Notes under the pieces: model-generated | Told to the model about the DNA's origin: nothing | Databases searched by the model: none | What the model saw: the letters and a program-made list of their open reading frames with translations, nothing else | Shown: in pieces, positions 47,829 through 57,900 of the stretch | Layout of the letters: every line of letters begins with the position of its first letter | How positions within the stretch are numbered: position 1 is the stretch's first letter | Program-made: the position numbers and the translations under genes | Origin: Vibrio fortis | GTDB lineage: Bacteria > Pseudomonadota > Gammaproteobacteria > Enterobacterales > Vibrionaceae | Length of the DNA: 64,000 bases | NCBI RefSeq assembly: GCF_024347475.1 | Contig: NZ_AP025487.1 | Coordinates: 1,302,001-1,366,000 of the forward strand | Direction of reading: 5' to 3'

Positions 47829-49067
47829 CTAGAATGTTAACTGAGTGAGCGCTCGGTGTTGCTGAGAGTCGAGATCCTCTTTGCGGCAAACACTTAATAG
47901 GTCGTCGATGAAGTGCTTAAGTGCTCTAGCTTCAATCGCCTTTATTCCTGATTGCTGTTTTTCGGTTAAATAGCCATAAATGGTAGCCGCTCCGAAATCA
48001 CCAAAAATCATTTCACCCTGTGCATTCACAAGCGTGTTGTGCGCATAGAGATCACCGTGACAAACTTTGTTGTCGTGTAAGTGATTAAAGACATCAATCA
48101 TCTGCTCAACAATACTAGTGATTTGAGTGATTGAAAGTTCAAAGCCCTCTTTGAAAGTATCACGCGTACAGGTTTCGAGTGTTGGTGGTAAACCTAAGTT
48201 GTAGTAGGTCTCCGGGATAAGCTCCATCACCAATGCTAGGTCTTTGCCATCATCAACCTGTGCAATGGACTTAACGAGATTATCGTGATGACCAGCTTGG
48301 AGACACGCCTCTAACTCATCATGCGGGTAGCCATCGCTAGTCACTTCACCTTTAAATACTTTAACAGCGACTTCATTTGGAAATGCGAACTTCTCATCTT
48401 GCCAGTTTGCGTGAGAAATGACACCGCTGGCTCCTTGACCAAGCACGTGGTTCAGACTGTAACTCGCTGTCGTTACCTGTGGCACACTGTCTAGCGATTT
48501 AGGATGCTTACAGAAAGGGTTTCCGGCAAACGCAAGCCATGCGAGTTTCGGTAGTTTGACGAGCAATTCAGGAAACTCAGAGAGCTGGTTAGCAGAAAGG
48601 CGAATCAACTCAAGGTTCAGCAAGTTTTCCATGCTGCGTGGCAGTGCTTTAATTTGATTTCCTGCCAGAGCGAGTTTTTGCAGCCTTGGGCGGTGTCCTA
48701 AGCTTTCAGGCAGCATTTCAATGGCGTTATCAGTCAGAATTAACCAACGTAATTTCTGTGGTAAGGATTTCTCACTAACTGTTTTGATTTGATTGGTCTT
48801 AAAGCCGACCATCTCAAGGTTTGGCAGGTCGCCTAACACTTCTGGAAGATGAGTAAACTGGTTATTAGAAGCAAAGATAATGCGTAGCTTGGTCAGTTTC
48901 GCTAATTCTTTCGGAAGCTCTGACAAGGCATTTCCTGAAAGGTCGAGTACCTCAAGGGTGTCTGCAAGCTCTATGATTTCCATTGGGAACGTTTTGAGGC
49001 CTTCTGCCAGTTTCAAATGTGTTGATCCCAATAATTGTCCGGATTGTAGTTGTTCTAGAGTTTGCAA
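47829..49067 (-). CDS. Leucine-rich-repeat protein kinase
   Basis: I place the start at TTG 49067 because AGAAGG lies seven bases upstream and no in-frame ATG is near. The 412-residue soluble protein has seven or so LRRs (about residues 15-190) followed by a eukaryote-like kinase domain. The kinase shows the G-loop LGQGASGV (209-216), the ATP-binding Lys236 (VAVK), the catalytic loop HGDLYAHN (337-344, Asp339) and DFG (357-359), so it looks active. The HGD rather than HRD loop makes it a non-RD kinase. There is no membrane segment. The substrate is unknown; a stress or host-signal role is only conjecture. Confidence 0.85.
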   Translation of the reverse strand: MQTLEQLQSGQLLGSTHLKLAEGLKTFPMEIIELADTLEVLDLSGNALSELPKELAKLTKLRIIFASNNQFTHLPEVLGDLPNLEMVGFKTNQIKTVSEKSLPQKLRWLILTDNAIEMLPESLGHRPRLQKLALAGNQIKALPRSMENLLNLELIRLSANQLSEFPELLVKLPKLAWLAFAGNPFCKHPKSLDSVPQVTTASYSLNHVLGQGASGVISHANWQDEKFAFPNEVAVKVFKGEVTSDGYPHDELEACLQAGHHDNLVKSIAQVDDGKDLALVMELIPETYYNLGLPPTLETCTRDTFKEGFELSITQITSIVEQMIDVFNHLHDNKVCHGDLYAHNTLVNAQGEMIFGDFGAATIYGYLTEKQQSGIKAIEARALKHFIDDLLSVCRKEDLDSQQHRALTQLTF

Positions 49068-49202
49068 ATCTAAGCCTTCTGATGGTGTTTTATTTTGAGA
49101 GGGGTAGTGTACGTGGCTTAGCTATTGATTGCGAGGGCTGTCACGGTATCGAAACCGAGAAGAGTGGAAGACTTATGGGTTTAATTTGTCCAGTGTACCC
49201 CA

Positions 49203-49235
49203 AAACAAAGCCAACTATAGAAGCTGGCTTTGTTA
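49203..49235 (-). terminator. Terminator after the tetR-type gene
   Basis: AACAAAGCCA and TGGCTTTGTT pair around an 11-base loop, 23 bases past the TetR stop on the minus strand, ending in a T-rich run. Confidence 0.75.
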
Positions 49236-49257
49236 AGAGAGAAAGTAATAAAACTAA

Positions 49258-49836
49258 TTATTGGGTTTGGCCACCAATCGCTCGCCAACACATGTCAAAA
49301 CTTTGCTGAACATAGCTCTGCTGTTGTTCTGCGGATAGCTGTGGTTGGTCTAGCAGCCAGTTGACCGATATTAAGAAGTGGCTATGAATGAAATAGCGCA
49401 CTAATTCGATGTCTAACGTCATCAGATCACCAGCTTCTTGTCCTAAACGTACATTGTTATCCAAGGTAGCAAACATTTCGGAAACAATGGTCTGTCTCGC
49501 TTCGGTTGCCGGATGAAAATGAATGTTAGAAAAGAACTTCATCGCTGTTGGATGAGCAGCGGCCCAATCGATCCCGACTTTCCACAGTTGGCTCATCTTT
49601 AAATAGAGCGGTTCTGACGTCGAATCTAGATCCTGAAAAATACTCTTAAACAGTGCCTGCTTCAACTCTCTGAATAGCTCATCAACCAGTAGTGATTTGT
49701 TTTCAAAGTGATGGAACAGAGTCGCCTTTGCTACACCTGCCGCTTTAGCAATTTGAGCGGTTGATGTGCCTTCAACACCTTGTTCAGCGAAGAGTTGAAG
49801 TGCGGAATCTAAAATCTGCTGTCTTTTGGTGGTCAT
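49258..49836 (-). CDS. TetR-family repressor of the aldehyde dehydrogenase operon
   Basis: This 192-residue regulator has an N-terminal helix-turn-helix (MTTKRQQILDSALQLFAEQG, then TSTAQIAKAAGVAKATLFHHF, residues about 8-50) and a helical ligand domain. Its ATG overlaps the stop of the upstream aldehyde dehydrogenase gene by four bases, so both are one operon. A perfect 18-bp palindrome before that operon is the likely operator. The inducer is unknown; an aldehyde or fatty-acid-like compound is plausible. Confidence 0.9.
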   Translation of the reverse strand: MTTKRQQILDSALQLFAEQGVEGTSTAQIAKAAGVAKATLFHHFENKSLLVDELFRELKQALFKSIFQDLDSTSEPLYLKMSQLWKVGIDWAAAHPTAMKFFSNIHFHPATEARQTIVSEMFATLDNNVRLGQEAGDLMTLDIELVRYFIHSHFLISVNWLLDQPQLSAEQQQSYVQQSFDMCWRAIGGQTQ

Positions 49837-51269
49837 CGGTTAATCACTTTAAAAATCAATTTCTTGAACAAGCTATTATACGGAGGGTGCAATAGTTTTG
49901 TGTAGTTGATTTTTCCTCGGCTCAGAACCGTTTTCGCATGGCTGAAGGTTTTGAAGCCCTCGATTCCGTGATAATGCCCCATGCCCGATGGGCCAATACC
50001 ACCAAAAGGAGCGTCATCCACTGCAACATGAACAAGAGAGTCATTGATGCACACGCCGCCGGAATGCGTTTTAGACAGTAATTTCTCTTGTACTTCGTTG
50101 TCATGACTCATGATGTAAAGAGCCAGTGGGCGCGGACGGTCGTTAATGTAATCAATAGCTTCATCCAAAGACTCATAAGGGACGATAGGCAATATCGGAC
50201 CAAACAACTCTTCTTGCAATGCGAGCATATCGTCGTTGACTTCAGTCAGCAGATGCGGAGTCATACGGTGGTTTACGTCATCTTGAGCTTGCTCACTGAC
50301 AGTATGAATGGTTGCGCCTTTCTGCTCTGCATCCTCAATGACACTTTTTAGTCGAGTGTATTGACGTAAATTGATCACAGAGGTGAGATCTTTGCTCTCA
50401 AGTCCCGCAAGGTAGAGCTTTTTGAAGTAACTTTTATAAGCGTCAACAAACTCATTTACTTTCGCTTTAGGGAGTAGGATGTAGTCTGGTGCGACACAGA
50501 TTTGACCAGCGTTGAGACTTTTCGAAAATAGGATTCGTTGAACTGCGTCCATGATATCCATATCCGGTGCGATAACGGTTGGCGATTTACCACCTAGCTC
50601 AAGCGTCACCGGGGTTAGGTTAGCAGAAGCTGCTTTCATCACATGTTTGCCAACGGCTGTCGAGCCAGTAAACATAATATGGTCGAACGGAAGGGCGCTG
50701 AATTGCGCTGCGATATCCGCTTCACCCTCAATGATCGAGATTTGATCTTCACTGAATCCTTCGCTCAACATCTTTTTCAACACACGGTTTGTTGCGGGTG
50801 TGAACTCAGACATTTTCATCATCGCTGTATTGCCAGCGGCTAAAGCTGTAGCAAGTGGGCCGATTGATAACATGATAGGGAAGTTCCAAGGAACAATGAT
50901 TCCAATAACACCTAGTGGCTGATAATGAACACGCACTTTTGCAGGCTGAAGCATCAAACCGGCACCTCGACGAGAAGGCTTCATCCATTTTTTTAGATGC
51001 TTTCGGTTGTAGTCAATCAAATGCAACGAAGGCGTGATATCGGCGATCAAAGAGTCGTATTTTGCTCTTTGGCCATAATCTTCAGATAGGGCTTCGATGA
51101 GTTGGTCTTGATAACGAACGAGCAGCGCCTTCAAGCGTGCCAGATCTTCTTGACGCGATTTAATATCGGGATTTGAGTTTGAACGAAAGCGTGCTTGTTG
51201 AGCCGAAAACGTCGCGTTCATATCTACACTGACGGTGGATTCATCATTTGTTATTGGATTGTGGTTCAT
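49833..51269 (-). CDS. calB: Coniferyl-aldehyde dehydrogenase-type aldehyde dehydrogenase
   Basis: The 478-residue NAD(P)-dependent enzyme shows the ALDH motifs PWNFPIMLSIGPLATALAAGN, the catalytic glutamate in TLELGGKSP and the catalytic cysteine in NAGQICVAPDY, with the C-terminal SLVHVAVDDAPFGGIGPSGMGHYHGIEGF typical of the coniferyl-aldehyde dehydrogenase subgroup. It oxidises long-chain or aromatic aldehydes to acids. It is first in an operon with a TetR repressor. The natural substrate in Vibrio is not established, so the symbol is tentative. Confidence 0.85.
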   Translation of the reverse strand: MNHNPITNDESTVSVDMNATFSAQQARFRSNSNPDIKSRQEDLARLKALLVRYQDQLIEALSEDYGQRAKYDSLIADITPSLHLIDYNRKHLKKWMKPSRRGAGLMLQPAKVRVHYQPLGVIGIIVPWNFPIMLSIGPLATALAAGNTAMMKMSEFTPATNRVLKKMLSEGFSEDQISIIEGEADIAAQFSALPFDHIMFTGSTAVGKHVMKAASANLTPVTLELGGKSPTVIAPDMDIMDAVQRILFSKSLNAGQICVAPDYILLPKAKVNEFVDAYKSYFKKLYLAGLESKDLTSVINLRQYTRLKSVIEDAEQKGATIHTVSEQAQDDVNHRMTPHLLTEVNDDMLALQEELFGPILPIVPYESLDEAIDYINDRPRPLALYIMSHDNEVQEKLLSKTHSGGVCINDSLVHVAVDDAPFGGIGPSGMGHYHGIEGFKTFSHAKTVLSRGKINYTKLLHPPYNSLFKKLIFKVINR

Positions 51270-51293
51270 TGTATTTTATTCCCCATTTTGCTG

Positions 51294-51311
51294 ACTGACC
51301 GATCGGTCAGT
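51294..51311. promoter_or_regulatory. TetR-type operator palindrome
   Basis: ACTGACCGATCGGTCAGT is a perfect 18-bp palindrome 25 bases upstream of the aldehyde dehydrogenase start. Its form (GACCGATCGGTC) is typical for TetR-family operators. Confidence 0.8.
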
Positions 51312-51663
51312 GGTTTAAATTTATACTAGCCATCTCCGTTTTACAAGTTACAACCAGAAAAAGTTTAAAAACTGTGCAGAGAAAACATGTGTGATAGGAG
51401 CAAAAGGAGGCGGTTTTTATGCACGTAGCGAAAAAAAACTAACTCAATGTTCACCGCGTATTAGTACCTGAACTGGTGGCAGGCCTTGGTGTACCGTTAT
51501 CTCACACGTGATTAAAGAAACGATTGTCGAGACGACAAATATCTATGATTGGACTCGCTCGCCAGAATATCAGTTAATGCGCCCAATGAATCGTAAAGCG
51601 TCGATTTAACTTGGGTAATGCCGTATGTATGAATAGGGCGTTGCTTGGTGATGGCCCTATATT
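51312..51663. other. Intergenic region before speA, containing a gene remnant
   Basis: About 350 bases lie between the palindrome and the speA ribosome site. Codons at 51443-51508 and then, in another frame, 51505-51609 look protein-coding but are broken. The rest holds promoter sequence for speA; no RNA gene is evident. Confidence 0.45.
51443..51609 (+). pseudogene. Frameshifted C-terminal gene fragment of unknown family
   Basis: One frame reads LNVHRVLVPELVAGLGVPLSHT then stops; the next frame continues from about 51484 with HVIKETIVETTNIYDWTRSP and ends KASI at a TAA (51607). The amino-acid choice looks protein-like in each part, and they join naturally if one base is gained or lost near 51485-51505. 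No start is present. I cannot name the parent family. It could also be chance. Confidence 0.35.
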
Positions 51664-51678
51664 GTGAGGTCTCTTGAA

Positions 51679-53586
51679 ATGGAACAATCAGTTAATTTAG
51701 ATCGCATCCGTGCAGAATATAACGTAAAGCACTGGAGCCAAGGTTTCTACGGTATTGATGACAATGGAGAAGTGTATGTCTCTCCAAGTAAAACGGATCA
51801 TCAAATTCCTTTGAGCAATATTGTAAAGCAGCTTGAACAGAAGAATGTCGGCTTACCTGCATTGGTGCGATTCCCGCAGATTGTTCATCAGCGAGTTCAT
51901 AATATTTGTAATGCGTTCAACCAAGCTATCGATGAATACCAATATGACAATCGCTACTTACTGGTTTACCCAATTAAAGTAAACCAGCAGAAAGAAGTCG
52001 TAGATGAGATTTTGGCAAGCCAAGCTCAGCTAGAACAAAAACAATTGGGCCTAGAAGCGGGCAGCAAACCAGAGCTATTGGCTGTGCTTGCGCTAGCGCA
52101 AAAAGCGAGTTCAGTGATTGTTTGTAATGGCTACAAAGACCGCGAGTATGTTCGTTTGGCTTTGATTGGTGAGAAACTGGGTCACAAAGTTTTCATCGTA
52201 CTTGAAAAGCTGTCTGAGCTTGATCTTGTGCTCCAAGAAGCGAAAGCACTGGGTGTGAAACCACGCTTAGGTCTACGTATTCGCTTGGCTTCTCAGGGGG
52301 CAGGTAAGTGGCAGGCAAGTGGTGGTGAGAAGTCGAAGTTCGGCTTGTCTGCATCTCAAGTGCTTACTGTGATTGAGCGTTTGAAAGCGGAAGAACAATT
52401 AGAAGCGTTAGAGCTAGTTCACTTTCACTTAGGCTCACAAATGGCAAACATTCGTGACGTACGAAATGGGGTGAGTGAAGCTGCGCGTTTTTACTGTGAA
52501 CTGCGTGATATTGGTGCTCAACTGGATTACATCGATGTGGGTGGCGGACTAGCTGTGGACTACGATGGTACACGTAGCCAGTCTTCTAACTCGATGAACT
52601 ACGGTCTCTTAGAGTACGCACGCAATATCGTGATGACAGTGGGTGACATTTGTAAGCAGTACCAACAGCCAATGCCGGTGATCATTTCTGAATCTGGTCG
52701 CTCTTTGACAGCGCACCACGCAGTGTTGATCACGAATGTAATTGGTACCGAAAGTTACTCACCAGAGGTGATTGTTGAGCCTGAAGAAGACGCGCCACAA
52801 TTATTAAAAAACATGTGGCGTAACTTTCAGTCACTCAGAGATGGCAGCGATGACCGTGCCTTGATTGAGATTTACAACGATACCCAAAGTGATATTGCAG
52901 AAGCACATAATCAGTTTGCGACTGGTATGTTGAACCTTCAAAGCAGAGCTTGGGCTGAGCAGATCTCTTTACGCATCAACTACGAATTGAACCAGTTGAT
53001 GAGCACAAAGAACCGCTACCACCGTCCAATTTTGGATGAGTTAAATGATCGATTGGCTGATAAGTTCTTCGTGAACTTCTCACTATTCCAATCGCTACCA
53101 GACGCATGGGGTATTGATCAGGTGTTCCCTGTGTTGCCACTAAGCGGTCTAGATCGTGTAGACGAGCGACGTGCAGTGGTGCTGGATATTACTTGTGATT
53201 CAGACGGCACCATCGATCAGTATGTTGATGGTCAAGGTATCGAAACGACGTTGCCAGTACCAGCATGGAATCCAGATGAACCGTACTTGATGGGTTTCTT
53301 CTTGGTTGGCGCATACCAAGAGATCTTGGGTGATATGCATAACCTATTTGGTGATACGCATAGCGTGGTTGTGAATGTCGACAACGATGGTAAGGCGAAC
53401 CTAGATTACATCAACGAAGGTGACACGGTTGCGGACATGATGCGCTACGTGCACATTGATGTAGATTTGATTCGTCAAAACTATGAAGAGATGGTCAGTG
53501 CTAAAGTCCCACAAGAGGAGCAGCAAAACGTGCTTGCTGAGTTGGAACAAGGCTTGATGGGTTACACTTACTTAGAGGATTTTTAA
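51679..53586 (+). CDS. speA: Biosynthetic arginine decarboxylase
   Basis: GAGGT eight bases upstream supports the ATG at 51679 (635 residues). The PLP-binding region [19 protein letters not shown] near residue 100 contains the Schiff-base lysine, and [16 protein letters not shown] and [15 protein letters not shown] are typical of fold-III decarboxylases. The protein ends [13 protein letters not shown]. It converts arginine to agmatine. Its stop codon overlaps the speB start (TAATG), so agmatine is handed to agmatinase from one transcript. Confidence 0.97.
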   Translation: MEQSVNLDRIRAEYNVKHWSQGFYGIDDNGEVYVSPSKTDHQIPLSNIVKQLEQKNVGLPALVRFPQIVHQRVHNICNAFNQAIDEYQYDNRYLLVYPIKVNQQKEVVDEILASQAQLEQKQLGLEAGSKPELLAVLALAQKASSVIVCNGYKDREYVRLALIGEKLGHKVFIVLEKLSELDLVLQEAKALGVKPRLGLRIRLASQGAGKWQASGGEKSKFGLSASQVLTVIERLKAEEQLEALELVHFHLGSQMANIRDVRNGVSEAARFYCELRDIGAQLDYIDVGGGLAVDYDGTRSQSSNSMNYGLLEYARNIVMTVGDICKQYQQPMPVIISESGRSLTAHHAVLITNVIGTESYSPEVIVEPEEDAPQLLKNMWRNFQSLRDGSDDRALIEIYNDTQSDIAEAHNQFATGMLNLQSRAWAEQISLRINYELNQLMSTKNRYHRPILDELNDRLADKFFVNFSLFQSLPDAWGIDQVFPVLPLSGLDRVDERRAVVLDITCDSDGTIDQYVDGQGIETTLPVPAWNPDEPYLMGFFLVGAYQEILGDMHNLFGDTHSVVVNVDNDGKANLDYINEGDTVADMMRYVHIDVDLIRQNYEEMVSAKVPQEEQQNVLAELEQGLMGYTYLEDF

Positions 53587-54512
53587 TGAACGATCTGTTT
53601 ACTAAAAAAGACTATTCATTGTACTCCAATGCAATGACCTTCATGCGTCGTCCATTGGTGCAAAATCCAGTGGATGCAGAAGCTGATGTCGTTGTGCTAG
53701 GTGCACCGTTAGATATGGCGACATCTGGTCGACCGGGTGCGCGATTAGGCCCTGATGCGATTCGCCGTGCCTCAGTAAACTTGGCGTGGGAAGGTAAGAA
53801 GTTCCCTTGGGACTTTAACGTCTTCGATCACACCAAGGTTATTGACTCGGGTGACTTAGTGTTTGATACCGGCGATGCTGAAGATTTAACCGTTCGACTA
53901 GAAGCAGCGGCGACCGAAATCCTCAATAGTGGTAAAACGCTATTAGGTCTAGGCGGTGATCACTTCATCACATTGCCTTTGCTGCGTGCTTACGCGAAAA
54001 AGTATGGCGAGATGGCTCTGATTCATTTTGATGCGCATACGGATACTTACAGCCACGGCAGTCGTTATGACCACGGTACTATGTTCTATCATGCGCCAAA
54101 CGAAGGGCTAATTTCGAAAGAACACTCGGTTCAAGTCGGGATTCGTACAGAGTATGACAAAGATGATCATGGCTTTAACGTTATCAATGCGATGGAAGCA
54201 AATGATCTGAGCGTCGATGAGATTGTATCTCGTATTAAGCAGACGGTTGGCGATAAGCCTGTTTATCTGACGTTCGACATTGACTGCTTAGACCCGGCTT
54301 TTGCTCCTGGTACAGGAACACCAGTTTGTGGTGGGTTGAATTCAGACAAAATCTTGAAGATCATTCGTGGTCTTCAAGGTGTGAATATGGTCGGAATGGA
54401 TGTTGTTGAAGTATCACCGGCTTATGACCAAAGTGACATTACGGCGTTAGCGGGAGCAACTATTGCTCTAGAGCTTTTGTATGTTTGGACAGCAAACCGT
54501 CTAGCTAACTGA
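53586..54512 (+). CDS. speB: Agmatinase
   Basis: The 308-residue manganese enzyme of the ureohydrolase family hydrolyses agmatine to putrescine and urea. Metal motifs are [26 protein letters not shown] and [22 protein letters not shown]. The ATG shares one base with the speA stop. SpeA and SpeB together make the arginine route to putrescine. Confidence 0.97.
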   Translation: MNDLFTKKDYSLYSNAMTFMRRPLVQNPVDAEADVVVLGAPLDMATSGRPGARLGPDAIRRASVNLAWEGKKFPWDFNVFDHTKVIDSGDLVFDTGDAEDLTVRLEAAATEILNSGKTLLGLGGDHFITLPLLRAYAKKYGEMALIHFDAHTDTYSHGSRYDHGTMFYHAPNEGLISKEHSVQVGIRTEYDKDDHGFNVINAMEANDLSVDEIVSRIKQTVGDKPVYLTFDIDCLDPAFAPGTGTPVCGGLNSDKILKIIRGLQGVNMVGMDVVEVSPAYDQSDITALAGATIALELLYVWTANRLAN

Positions 54513-54538
54513 TTTATTCAAAGTTATATCTATTTTCA

Positions 54539-54571
54539 AGCCACTGCTCGTACGGGTAGTGGCTTTTTTGT
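54539..54571 (+). terminator. Terminator after speAB
   Basis: AAGCCACT and AGTGGCTT pair around a 12-base loop and are followed by TTTT, 27 bases past the speB stop. Confidence 0.85.
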
Positions 54572-54991
54572 TTGTCATGCTAATAGGTATAGAGTTTTTA
54601 ACGTAGCGCTATTTTAGGACGCATACGTTGCCATTCCCACGTATCGAGTGAATGCACGAGAGATCAAATTACCCAAGTCAGTGCGTTTATCAATAATGAG
54701 AATAGTAAGTCCTTATTTGCACTGACTTATTATTAGAAAGCACATTAATTAAGAGCATGTTGTTTTATATGTGGCCGATTGCTACCAAAAATGGAATTTT
54801 CTTAAGGAAATACTAGTCTTAACAGTAATTGAGTTCGAAAACAGAGAGCAAGAACAAAATCAGAGCTCGATAACTTAAAGATTGATAATTAGAGATAAAA
54901 CAGAGGCTGAATTTAAGTAGCAGCCCAATTCGCGCTTACTAAAATTTTTTGCACGATTTGAGAACATCGATTCGTGCATCTAGGGGGACAT
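54572..54991. other. Long promoter/leader region of the giant adhesin
   Basis: 420 AT-rich bases without a gene lie between speB and the adhesin. They contain the 10-bp inverted repeat at 54675-54728 and A/G-rich sequence near 54830-54900, ending with AGGGGGAC before the adhesin ATG. Biofilm-type regulators could act here, but no named site is certain. Confidence 0.5.
54675..54728. promoter_or_regulatory. Inverted repeat upstream of the adhesin
   Basis: AAGTCAGTGC and GCACTGACTT pair perfectly across a 34-base gap, about 265 bases upstream of the adhesin ATG. It could be a spaced dimer-binding site or a leader hairpin. Confidence 0.4.
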
Positions 54992-57900
54992 ATGGATGTC
55001 GAAGTTTTGCGTAACGCAGCAATAGTTCAGCAAGTAAGTGGTGATGTGGTTGTCATGCGCCCAGATGGTAGCGCCCGAAAATTGAAAGCGGGCGACACCA
55101 TTCGTGACAATGAGATTATCATTACCTCGAAAGGCGCTAAGTTGGTGCTTGTTCAAGCGAATGGCGAGGTGAATGTTGACGAGAATTGTGTCGGCTGTCT
55201 TGATGATGCATTCGCTTGGCGAGAGCAGCCTGTCGGTGGCGACGTTGAAATAGACTTTGTTCAAACGGGGAATGAAGCATTCGATGCCGATAATATTGCA
55301 GCGATTCAAGAGGCAATTCTAGCAGGGGAAGATCCTACTGAGATATTAGAAGCGACTGCTGCTGGGGGAGCTAGTGGCTCTGCCAACGCAGGCTTTGTGA
55401 CCATTGATTACAATTATACCGAAACGCGACCTGCAACGTTTTTTGAAACCTCAGCGTTAGCGCAAGAAGATGTTGATGAAGATGACGATGGATTTAGAAC
55501 TGACGTCACGGCATCATCGGGCGGGCAAAGTTTTTCTCAAAGTTTAACGGAAGGCTCACTATCTCAAGGAACCTATCCTCAAATTATCTCTACAAGTCAA
55601 CTCATTCAAAGTGGTAGCCTCGATTTAGACCCTAACTCTTTTGTACCAACTGCTGCTTCCTTGTCGACTCTGCTTAGCGAACTTAACAATGACATTACGT
55701 CCGGTGGCGTTGCGGTTCAGTTTGCTTATGATGCTACTGAAAACGCCATTGTTGGTACTCAAAATGGTGCGGAAGTGCTGAGCATTGATATCGACACCAT
55801 CAGCTCAGGCTCGAATGTAAACTTGACGCTTACTTCCACGTTGTCTGCTCCTATTGATCATGTTCCTTCGGTGAGCGATGGGCAAGTTTCATACATTGAT
55901 AACCAAATCACTCTTACCTTTGACATCGAAGGTGCTGACATAGGTGGTAATGCTATCGCAGCACCTATCTCTGTTGGTGTCGCTATTTTAGATGGTGCCG
56001 ACCCAATTCCTGAGACAGTCACGATTACTAATCCAGAAACTAACACGACGTTGATTGAGGGTAGCTTGGTTTCTATTGAGAGTGATCGTCTCGCGTCTGT
56101 GGTATTTGATTCGTCTTCGCTGTCTCAATTCGATGGTATTTTGAGTGATAACCAAAATACACTCGCGCAACTTTCAGATGACGGTACCGAAATTACCTTG
56201 TCTATTTTAGGACGAGGAGAGGTTGTTTTAACGGTGTCAGTGGACACGAACGGCGAATACCACTTCCAACAGTTCAAACCGATAGAACAGATTGGCTCTG
56301 ACTCTCTCGAGTTTTCACTGCCCGTTACAATCACTGACTTCGACCAAGACTCGGTGGTGAGCACTTTAAATATCACGATCTCGGATGGCGACCGACCAAC
56401 GGTCAATTCAGTCGATCCAATTTCCGTCCAAGAGAGTGGCCTTGTTGGCGGCTCAGAAGAGGGCGTAGGAACGGTCACAGGTTCGGGCTCTGTTGATTCA
56501 GATACCTTCGCCAGTGATATCATTGACCATCATGAACTAGAACCATTGGAGTTTAATACCGATGGCAGTCTACTTTCTAACGGAGAGCCTGTTGCGCTGG
56601 AGTTAGTTAGTGAAGTCAATGGCGTGAGAAATTACGAGGGTTTCGTTATTTTAGATGGCGTGCGAACGGTCGTTTTTGAAGTCGCTGTCGATAGTCCAGT
56701 ATTAGGTTCCTATGAGTTCACACTTATTGATTCGCTTACTCATCAAGGCTCGCAAGATGCAGAATTGAGTTTTGAGTTACCTATCTATGCCGTTGACACA
56801 GACGGCGATCGTTCTTCTTTGGCTGGTGGTTCAGGGGAAGCTCAAGCTGCTCTGATAGTAGTGACGGTAGTGGACGATGTTGTCGAGTTAATTGATAACA
56901 GTGTCGCACTTGATGAGCCAACGCTAGTGGGTGAATCAACGGTTTCTTATAACGTATTCAACTTCACTGGTGCTGATGATGCGACGGTACAGTCTTTTGT
57001 CTACGATGGCACAACATATAATCTAGACCTTCAACAAGATGCTGCGGTTCAACAAGCTTTCGTGTTTGATGCAGGTACGCTCAATATTGCTTTGAACGGT
57101 GATATTACATTTGTGGTCGCGCGCGATATAGATCATTCAGCGAATGAAACCATCATCCAAGACATTACGTTTAACGCGGTTGATGGCGATGGTGATACAG
57201 ACTCTTCTTTACTACAAATTTCTATCACTGATGGTCAAATCCCAACCATTAACGATATACCGAGTGTTACTTTGCAAGAGCCAGACTTAGCTTCTGGTTC
57301 ATCTCCAACGGGCTCAGATGTTAGCTCAACCCAAACCATAGACTTTACGCCGGGTAGTGATGATGTCGCTCGTTTTAGACTTGAGAGTACTGAATTTAAT
57401 ACCAGCGGTGCGTTAACGTCGAATGGCTTGGTTGTAAGTTTGAAAGAGGAGCCAGCAGGTTCTGGAAACTATATTGGTTTTGTAACGGACGCATCAAATA
57501 CTGAAACACCAGTCTTTACCCTTGAATTTTCTGGTTCCACGCTCGGTGAATATACCTTCACACTGCTTGAGTCGTTAGAGCATGCCGACGGTCAGTCGAA
57601 TAACGAACTCACTTTCGAACTTCCAGTTTATGCGGTCGATTCTGATGGTGATGATTCACTCGGCGCTGCGCTGGCCGTCACCATCGGTGATGATTTGCAG
57701 AGTATGCAAAATGGTGTGTTAAGTATTCGAGAACCGACTTTAGCGGTACTGACGCAGTCAGTGGTGACAACCGAGACAATCAATGTTCTTCCAGTACAAG
57801 GTGCGGATGGTGCCGCGATAACACGCTTTACTTTCGATGGTGCCATTCGAACGTTGGACCCTGACGATACGAGTGAGCAAGAGTTCCAATTCTTAGAGGG

